Shown here: positions 8,057 through 14,391 of the stretch, piece by piece
Layout of the letters: each line of letters opens with the position of its first letter
Position numbering within the stretch: position 1 is the first letter of the stretch
Source: Candidatus Pelethocola excrementipullorum
Lineage (GTDB): Bacteria; Bacillota; Clostridia; Lachnospirales; Lachnospiraceae
NCBI GenBank assembly: GCA_018714325.1
Contig: DVNN01000310.1
Span: 1 to 33,446 of the forward strand
Reading direction: 5' to 3'
DNA: 33,446 bases
Program-made: the position numbers and the translations under genes
Notes under the pieces: model-generated
Seen by the model: the letters and a program-made list of their open reading frames with translations, nothing else
Databases searched by the model: none
What the model was told of the DNA's origin: nothing

Positions 8057-8848
8057 ATGATATACGCCGAGGAACGTTATAATAGAATACTGGAGCTTTT
8101 ATCCCAGAAGGGACGGGTGGACTCATCAGAACTTGTAGATGTACTAAACACCTCCCGCGAGACTATCCGTCGGGACTTAAACAAACTAGCCAAAGAAGGA
8201 CATCTTATCAAAACCCACGGAGGCGCTATTCTGCCGGACCACACCGCATCAGGATTTGATTTTCCCTTTACCGCCCGTGAAAAAGCTCACCCAGTCGAAA
8301 AAGCTGATATCTGTGCCTGGGCCGCTCAAAATATACATGAACCAGAGACGATTTTCCTGGATAACAGTTCCACGGTAGGACACCTCTTGGAATTTATCCC
8401 CAGACAATATAAACTTAATATACTCGTGAACTCCGTCCCCCTTCTTCTACGTTTCTGCCAGATGCAGAATCCCAACTGGAACATAATCAGTCTGGGCGGT
8501 TCCCTGGTATATCCAACCATGTCAGTAAACAGATACCTGACTACCGATGCCTTGAAAAACTTCAGACCTACAAAGGCATTTTTGTCCTGTCACAGCATCG
8601 ACGAGAACTTTATCGCCACCGATAGCTACCTGGACGATGTGGAGCTAAAACGCTATGCCGCGGAGCTTTCGGAAGAAACTTACCTGCTGGTTGACTATTC
8701 AAAGCTGAATAGATCTGGGGTGATGAAAATTGCAGACGCAACCTTGTTCAATCACATCGTCACCGACGAAAAAGCAGATCCTGACTTTCTTGCCGAATTA
8801 AAAACTCTCCACGGAAGCGTACATCTGGCGCCCACGCGCACAAAATAA
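8057..8848 (+). CDS. DeoR-family transcriptional regulator
   Basis: This is a sugar-responsive repressor-type protein of 263 residues. The N-terminal DeoR helix-turn-helix (residues ~5-60) contains RYNRILELLSQKG, DVLNTSRETIRRDLNKLAKEG and the hallmark THGGAIL. The C-terminal sugar-phosphate sensor (DeoRC, ~75-230) has IFLDNSSTVGHLLE and VDYSKLNRSGV. ATG at 8057 is preceded by GAGGAG. It is the only plus-strand gene in the first 12 kb, placed between the kinase gene (divergent) and the importer permease genes (convergent), which suggests it controls kinase-aldolase expression in response to a phosphorylated sugar. Confidence 0.93.
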   Translation: MIYAEERYNRILELLSQKGRVDSSELVDVLNTSRETIRRDLNKLAKEGHLIKTHGGAILPDHTASGFDFPFTAREKAHPVEKADICAWAAQNIHEPETIFLDNSSTVGHLLEFIPRQYKLNILVNSVPLLLRFCQMQNPNWNIISLGGSLVYPTMSVNRYLTTDALKNFRPTKAFLSCHSIDENFIATDSYLDDVELKRYAAELSEETYLLVDYSKLNRSGVMKIADATLFNHIVTDEKADPDFLAELKTLHGSVHLAPTRTK

Positions 8849-8893
8849 TCCTATTATGTAGTTTCACAGCATACCACTAAGTAGATTCCATAC

Positions 8894-9730
8894 TTAATTC
8901 TTAACTGATCCTGCCGTCATGCCTGCAATAAAATACCTCTGGAAGAATAGGAACAATATCAGCACCGGCAGAGAACCAAGCACGCTCATGGCCATCATTT
9001 GATTCCACTCATAAGCATGCTGCCCCATCAAAAGATTAATACCAACGGGAACTGTCCGCATATTGTTTGTCTTTGTCAGCGCCAATGCAAATAGATATTC
9101 ATTCCATGCCTGCATGAATGTATACATACCTACCGAAACCAATCCCGGTATTGCAGTGGGTACTAAGATTCTCCATAAAGCCTTAAACCTGGACCCCCCA
9201 TCGATCATGACCGCCTCATCCAAATCTTTGGGCAATGTATTAAAATATCCGGTCGTCATCAAGATAGCATAAGGAAGCGTGAACAGCATATAAGTCAGTA
9301 TTAACGCCCAATATGTGTTATACAGTTTCAAAGTGACAATCAGACTTAAATAAGGAATCAATAAGGTGATTGGAGGAACTGCCTGAACGCTTACAATCAG
9401 AGTGTTGATGATGCTTTTCCCCGGAAAATCAAACCGGCTGAAGGCATAGGCTGCAAGAATTCCAATAACTAGCGTGAACACCACTACTGTACCTGCAATT
9501 ACATAGCTATTGATAAAAAACCTTATCTGATCAGGACTCTGGAATATTGCCTTATAGGCATCAAAACTAAAACGTTCTGAGATCCACGTGGGAGGCCATG
9601 CGAATATCTCTGAATTGGGTTTGAAAGAATTCAAGAACATCCACAAAATAGGAAAGGCCGCATAAAAAGCCCCAACCAAAAGTGCTATGATAATCAGCAC
9701 TTTTACATACCATTTCTTCTTTCCAATCAT
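8894..9730 (-). CDS. CUT1-family sugar ABC transporter permease (MalG type)
   Basis: This is the second membrane subunit of the right-hand sugar importer. The 278-residue protein has six predicted membrane segments, the opening motif 'AAFPILWMFLNSFKPNSEIF' typical of MalG-like subunits, and the EAA loop EAVMIDGGSRFKALWRI (~residues 185-201). The end is a hydrophobic helix followed by FQRYFIAGMTAGSVKN, characteristic of this half. The stop of the upstream permease gene is only 2 bp away, indicating translational coupling. It is the last gene of the operon; the DeoR gene ends 45 bp beyond, converging, with no clear terminator between. Confidence 0.94.
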   Translation of the reverse strand: MIGKKKWYVKVLIIIALLVGAFYAAFPILWMFLNSFKPNSEIFAWPPTWISERFSFDAYKAIFQSPDQIRFFINSYVIAGTVVVFTLVIGILAAYAFSRFDFPGKSIINTLIVSVQAVPPITLLIPYLSLIVTLKLYNTYWALILTYMLFTLPYAILMTTGYFNTLPKDLDEAVMIDGGSRFKALWRILVPTAIPGLVSVGMYTFMQAWNEYLFALALTKTNNMRTVPVGINLLMGQHAYEWNQMMAMSVLGSLPVLILFLFFQRYFIAGMTAGSVKN

Positions 9731-9732
9731 AG

Positions 9733-10629
9733 TTAGTCCCTCGCTTTCTGATGTCTAACGTAAAAGATTGCTATGATTGTACATATAATTAGTACAATGA
9801 CTGCACTAGCTGAAGCCATAGAATACTGATACTTACTGAATCCCTGCTTATAGATATAGGTACTCAGTGTTTCCGTAGCATTGATAGGCCCTCCTCCCGT
9901 CGTCATCCATATCAAAGCAAATTGCTGTATTGTCCACACAAAATCCAACATAATAAGGCTGATTAAAATAGGTTTCAATTGCGGAATCGTAATTCGGAAA
10001 AAGGTCTGTACTGCATTGGCCCCATCCAGAGAGGAAGCCTCATACAAATCTGTTGAAATTCCCTGAAGTCCGGCTAAAACACTAATCATATAGAATGGAT
10101 AACCAGACCATATATTAATAAAGGTAACCGCCAGCAATGCAAACTTTCTGGAGCCAAGCCATTCTATATTTTGACTAGTCAAATTAAAAAACTGTAGCAG
10201 GTAGTTTACGATACCATTGGGATTCAGCATCATCTTCCAAAGGATCGCTATTACAGAAGCAGTAAACATCCAAGGCAAAACATAGATCACACGAAATATT
10301 CCCTTCGTCTTGTTCCCAAGATATCTGGTATTCAAAAGCATCGCAAAGCAAATCCCAATAATCAGATGTGCAACAACACTTACGCTAACAAAAATGAAGG
10401 TATTCTTAATCGCTGCCAAGAATGTAGAATCCGTAATGATTTTCTTAAAATTCTCTAGACCAACGAAAACTGGGTTTTTATTAATAATCACGTTGTCGTA
10501 AAAAGAATACCTTACGACCATAATGATTGGTATGATAAGCAAAATAAGCATCAAAATTATTGTTGGCAAGAGATATAAATATGGGGTTGTCTTTTTTTTA
10601 AAGACTGAAGAACGATTTCCTTTCGTCAA
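9733..10629 (-). CDS. CUT1-family sugar ABC transporter permease (MalF type)
   Basis: This is the first membrane subunit of the right-hand sugar importer, 298 residues. A basic N-terminus is followed by TPYLYLLPTIILMLILLIIP, about six membrane segments, and the EAA loop EASSLDGANAVQTFFRI near residue 197. The ending 'IIAIFYVRHQKARD' is a usual C-terminus for the family. It is 90 bp downstream of its binding-protein gene with a hairpin in the gap, and abuts the MalG-type gene. No ATPase gene accompanies the operon. Confidence 0.94.
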   Translation of the reverse strand: MTKGNRSSVFKKKTTPYLYLLPTIILMLILLIIPIIMVVRYSFYDNVIINKNPVFVGLENFKKIITDSTFLAAIKNTFIFVSVSVVAHLIIGICFAMLLNTRYLGNKTKGIFRVIYVLPWMFTASVIAILWKMMLNPNGIVNYLLQFFNLTSQNIEWLGSRKFALLAVTFINIWSGYPFYMISVLAGLQGISTDLYEASSLDGANAVQTFFRITIPQLKPILISLIMLDFVWTIQQFALIWMTTGGGPINATETLSTYIYKQGFSKYQYSMASASAVIVLIICTIIAIFYVRHQKARD

Positions 10630-10659
10630 CGTATCTCATTCCCTTCATCTAGAATATTT

Positions 10660-10684
10660 GGGCTGTACGTTAATGGTACAGCCC
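10660..10684 (-). promoter_or_regulatory. Stem-loop between binding-protein and permease genes
   Basis: A perfect 9-bp inverted repeat (GGGCTGTAC / GTACAGCCC, 7-nt loop). On the minus strand it is followed by AAATATTC, so it is not a convincing terminator; it may protect the upstream binding-protein mRNA. Position mirrors the hairpin at 991-1014 in the other importer. Confidence 0.55.
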
Positions 10685-10719
10685 TTGTTTATATGGTGGT
10701 GATTCAACACACTTCTCTT

Positions 10720-12060
10720 TTATTCGAATGCAGGCTCCCAGATTTCCTGAACAGCTTTCAACATATCTGCTGCAGAACTGGTATCCCCATCCAGATATAG
10801 CTGCAACTGTTCATCAAAAGTTCTCATCAACTCTTCCGATGTGGGAAGGCCAGTAAACTCATTAACCGCATAGCATTCCTGGAATAAGTCGTATGTCTTT
10901 TGGAACAATTCATCGGATTTGGAATAATCAGGCTCAGCCTTAGAGTTTCCTGGGAATGCATTGGCCAACTCTGATAGCTTTGCATTGACTTCTGGACTCA
11001 TAAGATACTCAACAAACTGCCATGCCTCTTTCTTGTTCTCGCAGTTTTCCGCAATACCGATACCCCAGTTAGCAACATCCATTCCGCTCTGTCCAGTGAA
11101 CCCTTCCATAACAGGAAGCTTCACGATATCAAAGTTAAGGTCCGGTGCTTCTTTCCGTATTGTAGTAAGATGAGAAATTCCATCTGTCATAAATGCAACA
11201 CGTCCATTGGTAAATTCCTCAACCATATCAGGCTCTTTCATGGAATAGGCACCTTCTGCGATCACTCCCGCTTCATCCAATTCTTTTACAAATTCAACGG
11301 TCTTTTCCAGATCAGAATTGCCTGTCAGATTCGGCTTGTTGTTATCCGTCAGCATGGAGCCGCCGGATGCCCACAGCCAGCTCATAAACTGATTCTGGAT
11401 ACCACTTGGAGACTCTGTGGATAGCGGAATCGCCCAACCTGCAATACTACTGTCATACTCCTTCACCGCCTTACAGGCATCTTGAAATTCTGTCCATGTG
11501 GTTGGGATTTTAGATACACCGGCCGCATTCAGAATATCCATATTGACATACATAGGATATGCAAAGTTTACAACAGGAATCATATATGTATTACCCTCAT
11601 ATTTAATCTGATCTGACAACTGGCTGTCATCATAGCCCACGTCTTTCATCGCATCAGTCAGATTGGCGATGGAACCTTGCTTTGCAAAGTCATAAACCCA
11701 TGACCCATCAAGCCCTACAACATCTGCCATGGTTCCAGCTGCAGCCCCCGCTGCAATCTGAGTCTTCGTATCCGCATAAGGGTTGCTTAATAATTCGATT
11801 TTTATACCTGTCTTATCTGTAAATTCCTGACAAACCTCAGCAAGCGCTCCATCTGGAAGCTCTACACCCCACCATTGTTGAAATTCCAGAGTCACTTCTT
11901 TACCGCCCCCTTCGTCGGAAGGGTTGGATGCACTAGATGTGCTAGTCCCCCCATCAACCTTCTTCTTTTCCTTAGGTGAACCGCAAGCCGTCAATGACAA
12001 CACAACTGCACCCGCAAGCGACACCGTGAAAACTTTTTTCATAGCCATTCTTAATTTCAT
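10720..12060 (-). CDS. Extracellular sugar-binding lipoprotein (family 1)
   Basis: This is the solute-binding lipoprotein of the right-hand CUT1 importer, 446 residues. The signal peptide has a basic start (MKLRMAMKK), a hydrophobic core and the lipobox LTAC with Cys near residue 26, followed by a Ser/Lys-rich linker. The mature part matches family 1 binding proteins (EFQQWWGVELPDG, GWAIPLSTESPSG, GRVAFMTDGISHL, and the late EAWQFVEYLMSPEVN helix that is widespread in sugar-binding proteins). The ATG at 12060 is chosen because GGGAGGG precedes it; the frame is open to 12093. It is the first gene of the operon, with promoter and a palindrome at 12180-12228. Confidence 0.93.
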   Translation of the reverse strand: MKLRMAMKKVFTVSLAGAVVLSLTACGSPKEKKKVDGGTSTSSASNPSDEGGGKEVTLEFQQWWGVELPDGALAEVCQEFTDKTGIKIELLSNPYADTKTQIAAGAAAGTMADVVGLDGSWVYDFAKQGSIANLTDAMKDVGYDDSQLSDQIKYEGNTYMIPVVNFAYPMYVNMDILNAAGVSKIPTTWTEFQDACKAVKEYDSSIAGWAIPLSTESPSGIQNQFMSWLWASGGSMLTDNNKPNLTGNSDLEKTVEFVKELDEAGVIAEGAYSMKEPDMVEEFTNGRVAFMTDGISHLTTIRKEAPDLNFDIVKLPVMEGFTGQSGMDVANWGIGIAENCENKKEAWQFVEYLMSPEVNAKLSELANAFPGNSKAEPDYSKSDELFQKTYDLFQECYAVNEFTGLPTSEELMRTFDEQLQLYLDGDTSSAADMLKAVQEIWEPAFE

Positions 12061-12179
12061 AAAACACCCTCCCAATAAGATTTTTTTCAGCAACTACATA
12101 TATGTACAACTTAATCCCCCGTGTTGAATCACCAGTTTTGTATGTTTTCACAACAATTCGCTGCCATATATGCAATCAC

Positions 12180-12196
12180 CTATACTATTTGTATAG
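12180..12196. promoter_or_regulatory. Palindrome at the start of transcription of the right-hand importer
   Basis: CTATAC-TATTT-GTATAG, perfect 6-bp half sites with a 5-bp centre. It lies just downstream of the predicted -10 (12201-12206), about where RNA synthesis would begin, the usual place for a repressor site. The bound regulator is unknown. Confidence 0.45.
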
Positions 12197-12200
12197 TCTC

Positions 12201-12228
12201 ATTATAAAATAAAATTTCATAATTTCAA
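12201..12228 (-). promoter_or_regulatory. Promoter of the right-hand importer operon
   Basis: On the minus strand TTGAAA (12223-12228) and TATAAT (12201-12206) are 16 bp apart, some 140 bp before the binding-protein start. The surrounding 12061-12319 stretch is AT-rich and holds no gene. Confidence 0.55.
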
Positions 12229-12319
12229 TACTTAATTTGTTTTTTCACACACAAATACATATTATCGCACACATAAAACATAGTTTTACAACTAAAACCA
12301 ACATTTTTACATGATTAAA

Positions 12320-12357
12320 GCAGGGACAGAACCATAAAAAAACAGTTCTGCCCCTGC
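12320..12357 (-). terminator. Terminator-like hairpin after the LarA-like remnant
   Basis: A 13-bp inverted repeat (GCAGGGACAGAAC / GTTCTGCCCCTGC, one G-U-type mismatch) with a 12-nt loop that is itself A/T-rich. On the minus strand it is followed by TTTAATC, a weak T tract. It follows the remnant at 12400-12624 and could be its original terminator. Confidence 0.55.
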
Positions 12358-12399
12358 TGAGGTCTAAAATCCTATTAATATCCTAAATGTTCTTTCTAT

Positions 12400-12657
12400 T
12401 CATTCCTCGTTTTCGAAAGATCTTCCTGTAATCCTATCATTTGTTGTACACCGCACCAAGGTCTCCCCGCCGCATGGAATAATCCCTATCTTAGCCTCGG
12501 CTCCCATAACATCCATGGCATCTTGTATTGCTTTCTGGGTATCCGTATACATTTTAAAGCGAAGCAATCCGCACTCATCTTGTGTCAGAGAATCAGTAAC
12601 GCAGAATACCTGAACCTGCTCCACAACTTGATAGTGGTGTTTTGTATTATCTGCGAC
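12400..12657 (-). pseudogene. LarA-like (nickel-dependent lactate racemase family) C-terminal remnant
   Basis: This short minus-strand frame resembles the C-terminal end of LarA/DUF2088 proteins. A VFCVTDSL segment is followed by a helix (TDTQKAIQDAMDVMG) and the closing KIGIIPCGGETLVR, which fits the 'P-x-G-G-x-T' ending of that family. Full-length members have over 400 residues; here only about 85 codons remain open, ending upstream at an in-frame TAG near 12660. A GTG at 12624 could start a 74-residue peptide, but there is no convincing ribosome binding site. The rest of the gene is missing, replaced by the promoter of the next plus-strand gene. Assignment rests on a short match. Confidence 0.5.
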
Positions 12658-12670
12658 AAAATGCTATACT
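12642..12670 (+). promoter_or_regulatory. Promoter of the DUF6194-like gene
   Basis: TTGTAT (12642-12647) and TATACT (12665-12670) with a 17-bp spacer, giving a leader of about 50 nt before the ATG at 12728. It lies exactly where the LarA-like remnant breaks off. Confidence 0.6.
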
Positions 12671-12727
12671 ATGTTCACAAGAATAACTTTTAGTACAAAA
12701 TAACTATACATAATAAGGAGCGACAAA

Positions 12728-13177
12728 ATGGTACTGACAACAGAAGAACTCATAGATTACTGCAAAGAGTCCATGGATGATTTGAATATCATCAACAGCT
12801 GGGGCGAGACGGCCATATTTTACAATCCCGGCCAGCGTTTGAAGCGAGGGATATACATTGCCACAATCAAGGAATCTGACGGCAAGAACGATTCTTCCTC
12901 TCATCTGAACCGGGAAGGCGTTTACAGGCTGAATATCGGGGTAAATAAAGAAACTTTCACCAGGCGGTTCGGCCCTCTGCCAAAGCGGGCTTCTGCCGGC
13001 GAAGTCGTAGATATGGGATATGATTTTTCCACCTTAGATAAATTTTTACCCCATCCTGTATATGCATGGATGGGATGGATCTGCATTTTAAACCCATCCG
13101 CCGATAAAATGAACGAGATCAAAGCCTGCTTGCTGGATGCTTTTACATATGCCAAGAACAAGGGAAAATCAAAATAA
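12728..13177 (+). CDS. DUF6194-like protein of unknown function
   Basis: The 149-residue soluble protein resembles the DUF6194 family: an alpha helix at the start (TTEELIDYCKESM), then a beta-rich core with FYNPGQRLKRGIYIATIKESD, EGVYRLNIGVNKETFTRRFG and the well-conserved late block LPHPVYAWMGWICILNPS. Start at 12728 follows AAGGAG at 7 nt. No catalytic residues are recognisable and the family has no firmly known role. It stands alone, with its own promoter and a terminator-like hairpin at 13296-13341, flanked by a gene remnant and a small regulator operon, so it may be a recent arrival. Confidence 0.75.
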   Translation: MVLTTEELIDYCKESMDDLNIINSWGETAIFYNPGQRLKRGIYIATIKESDGKNDSSSHLNREGVYRLNIGVNKETFTRRFGPLPKRASAGEVVDMGYDFSTLDKFLPHPVYAWMGWICILNPSADKMNEIKACLLDAFTYAKNKGKSK

Positions 13178-13295
13178 ACCACTTCTCTTATCCTTCTGGT
13201 AGGAAACCTTCAAATTAATGTAGTAGACTCCTCTTCGAAGAGAAAAGTTACACATAATATAAAATATAAAAATGTTAAACATTAAAATTATATAG

Positions 13296-13341
13296 GAACT
13301 CCTCCCAGGAAGTAGTTTGTCTTTTGAGAGGGGTTCTTTTT
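13296..13341 (+). terminator. Terminator-like hairpin
   Basis: GAACTCCTC and GAGGGGTTC pair over 9 bp (one G-U) around a 23-nt loop and are followed by five T. It would separate the DUF6194-like gene from the XRE regulator operon. The loop is long, so the call is moderate. Confidence 0.5.
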
Positions 13342-13371
13342 GATACATGTACATTCAGCCCTACACAGTAC

Positions 13372-13430
13372 TTTTGCAAAGCTTGCTTATCATATTTTGC
13401 AAAGTTTGCTTGACATATTTTGCAAAGCAA
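13372..13430. repeat. Three tandem copies of a TTTTGCAAAG element over the XRE promoter
   Basis: The core TTTGCAAAG occurs three times at about 23-bp spacing (starting near 13372, 13395 and 13418); copies 1 and 2 continue as (C/T)TTGCTT-N-CATA, and copy 3 as CAAACTATACT. TTTGCAAA is itself a palindrome. The last two copies overlap the -35 and spacer of the promoter, the expected arrangement for autoregulation by the XRE protein. Confidence 0.65.
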
Positions 13431-13438
13431 ACTATACT
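13410..13438 (+). promoter_or_regulatory. Strong promoter of the XRE regulator operon
   Basis: Consensus TTGACA (13410-13415), 17-bp spacer, TATACT (13433-13438). Predicted start is near 13445, leaving a short leader with AGGAG at 13461-13465. Confidence 0.75.
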
Positions 13439-13481
13439 ATTATTAAATAGTCTTTCAGAAAGGAGAGCGAAAGTAACCGCT

Positions 13482-13694
13482 TTGAAAACAAAAATCAAGG
13501 AATTGCGCAAAGAACAAAAGATGTCACAAGAAGAATTAGCGCTGGCAGTGGGCACAACCCGCCAGACAATCACCTCTATAGAAGTGGGAAAGTATACCGC
13601 TTCTCTCCCTCTTGCCTACAAAATAGCTCATTATTTTGGTTTGACCATAGAGGAAGTTTTTGACTTTTCAGAGATTGAGAAAGGAGATAAATAA
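13482..13694 (+). CDS. XRE-family HTH regulator (short, YgzD-like)
   Basis: This is a 70-residue DNA-binding protein, essentially one HTH_3 domain: KTKIKELRKEQKMSQEELAL, then VGTTRQTITSIEVGKYTASL and AYKIAHYFGLTIEEVFDF. The start is taken as TTG at 13482, because similar proteins begin with Met-Lys-x-(K/R)-I-KELR and no ATG or GTG lies near; AGGAG sits 16 nt upstream, farther than usual, so the start is uncertain. The frame is open back to 13347 but that would cross the promoter. Its stop overlaps the next ATG by one base, so it is coupled to the membrane protein. The triple repeat in its promoter suggests autorepression. Confidence 0.88.
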   Translation: MKTKIKELRKEQKMSQEELALAVGTTRQTITSIEVGKYTASLPLAYKIAHYFGLTIEEVFDFSEIEKGDK

Positions 13695-14140
13695 TGGAAA
13701 AATACATCAAGAAATTAAAACGAAGGATAGCATTAATAAGGGCATGGCTGATTATCACTGTCCTCTTCATATCAAATCAGCAGTTTAACTTTATAGGCAC
13801 AAGATTAACCCCGGCAAATCATGATGTGGCCAGCTTCCAACTCGGACTGATTCTGGGAATTGAGATCCTGGCCGTTGCAACTATGATGCGTTATATCAAA
13901 GCCCTGAAGGGAACCACAAGCATCGAGTCTCTATACAATCAAGAGCACGACGAAAGGCTGCAGCTAATCCGCCAAAAGTCCGGAATGCCCATGCTCATGA
14001 TCACCTCCACCCTGTTTCTGGTGGCAGGAGTTATCGCGGGCTATTTCAACGCAACCGTATTTCTCACCCTTGTTATAGCCGGAATACTGCAATTATCCAT
14101 AGGTGCATTGATTAAACTGTTCTATATGAAAACTTATTGA
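13694..14140 (+). CDS. Small membrane protein paired with the XRE regulator
   Basis: This is a 148-residue integral membrane protein with four hydrophobic segments arranged as two hairpins (residues ~14-28, ~50-65, ~100-115, ~120-142). A charged cytoplasmic stretch, TTSIESLYNQEHDERLQLIRQKSG, lies in the middle. XRE regulator plus small membrane protein pairs of this shape are common in Firmicutes, and the central 'EHDERLQLIRQKSG' block is typical of them; their function is not known. Co-translation with the regulator (ATGA-like one-base overlap) indicates a functional unit. A perfect terminator follows at 14186. Confidence 0.8.
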   Translation: MEKYIKKLKRRIALIRAWLIITVLFISNQQFNFIGTRLTPANHDVASFQLGLILGIEILAVATMMRYIKALKGTTSIESLYNQEHDERLQLIRQKSGMPMLMITSTLFLVAGVIAGYFNATVFLTLVIAGILQLSIGALIKLFYMKTY

Positions 14141-14185
14141 TTTCAATCTGCCTTCACCCAGAGGCGTATAGTCCTATAAAAACTA

Positions 14186-14228
14186 AGAGCTGCCAACAAT
14201 TTCGAATTCTTGTTGGCAGCTCTAAATT
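14186..14228 (+). terminator. Rho-independent terminator
   Basis: A perfect 14-bp inverted repeat (AGAGCTGCCAACAA / TTGTTGGCAGCTCT, 10-nt loop) followed by AAATTTTTAT. It closes the XRE-membrane protein operon and insulates the tRNA gene that follows. Confidence 0.88.
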
Positions 14229-14253
14229 TTTATAAATCACATGAATATCCAGG

Positions 14254-14282
14254 TTGCCCTTTTTACTCAGTTTTGTTATAAT
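14254..14282 (+). promoter_or_regulatory. Promoter of selC
   Basis: TTGCCC (14254-14259), 17-bp spacer, and consensus TATAAT (14277-14282). The -10 ends only 6 bp before the mature tRNA 5' end, so the primary transcript would have almost no 5' leader. Confidence 0.6.
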
Positions 14283-14288
14283 TTTGGT

Positions 14289-14386
14289 GGAAGCAGTTAG
14301 GCAACTGGTGTGTCTCCTGGTCTTCAAAACCAGTGTGGGGCGCTAATACCGTCCCGGGTGGGTTCGATTCCCACATGCTTCCGCCA
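14289..14386 (+). tRNA. selC: tRNA-Sec (anticodon UCA), CCA encoded
   Basis: This selenocysteine tRNA decodes the UGA in fdhF. The acceptor strand GGAAGCA pairs with TGCTTCC; discriminator G and encoded CCA follow. The anticodon loop CTTCAAA gives TCA (14324-14326) on a 5-bp stem. The long variable arm folds as GGGGCG / CGTCCC, as expected for tRNA-Sec, and the T arm is GTGGG-TTCGATT-CCCAC. At 98 nt it has the expected unusual length. The eighth acceptor pair, normally present in bacterial tRNA-Sec, would be G opposite A here. selB lies immediately downstream on the opposite strand, stopping 6 bp from the CCA end. Confidence 0.95.
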
Positions 14387-14391
14387 AAGGG

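Noticed and set aside
13372-13430. Short CRISPR array
   Set aside because: Only three short units, spacers too short and themselves conserved, and no cas genes; they overlap a promoter and fit operator repeats.
13347-13481. Longer XRE protein starting at the ATG at 13347
   Set aside because: The extension would run through the TTGACA-17-TATACT promoter and the tandem repeats, and has no resemblance to the family.
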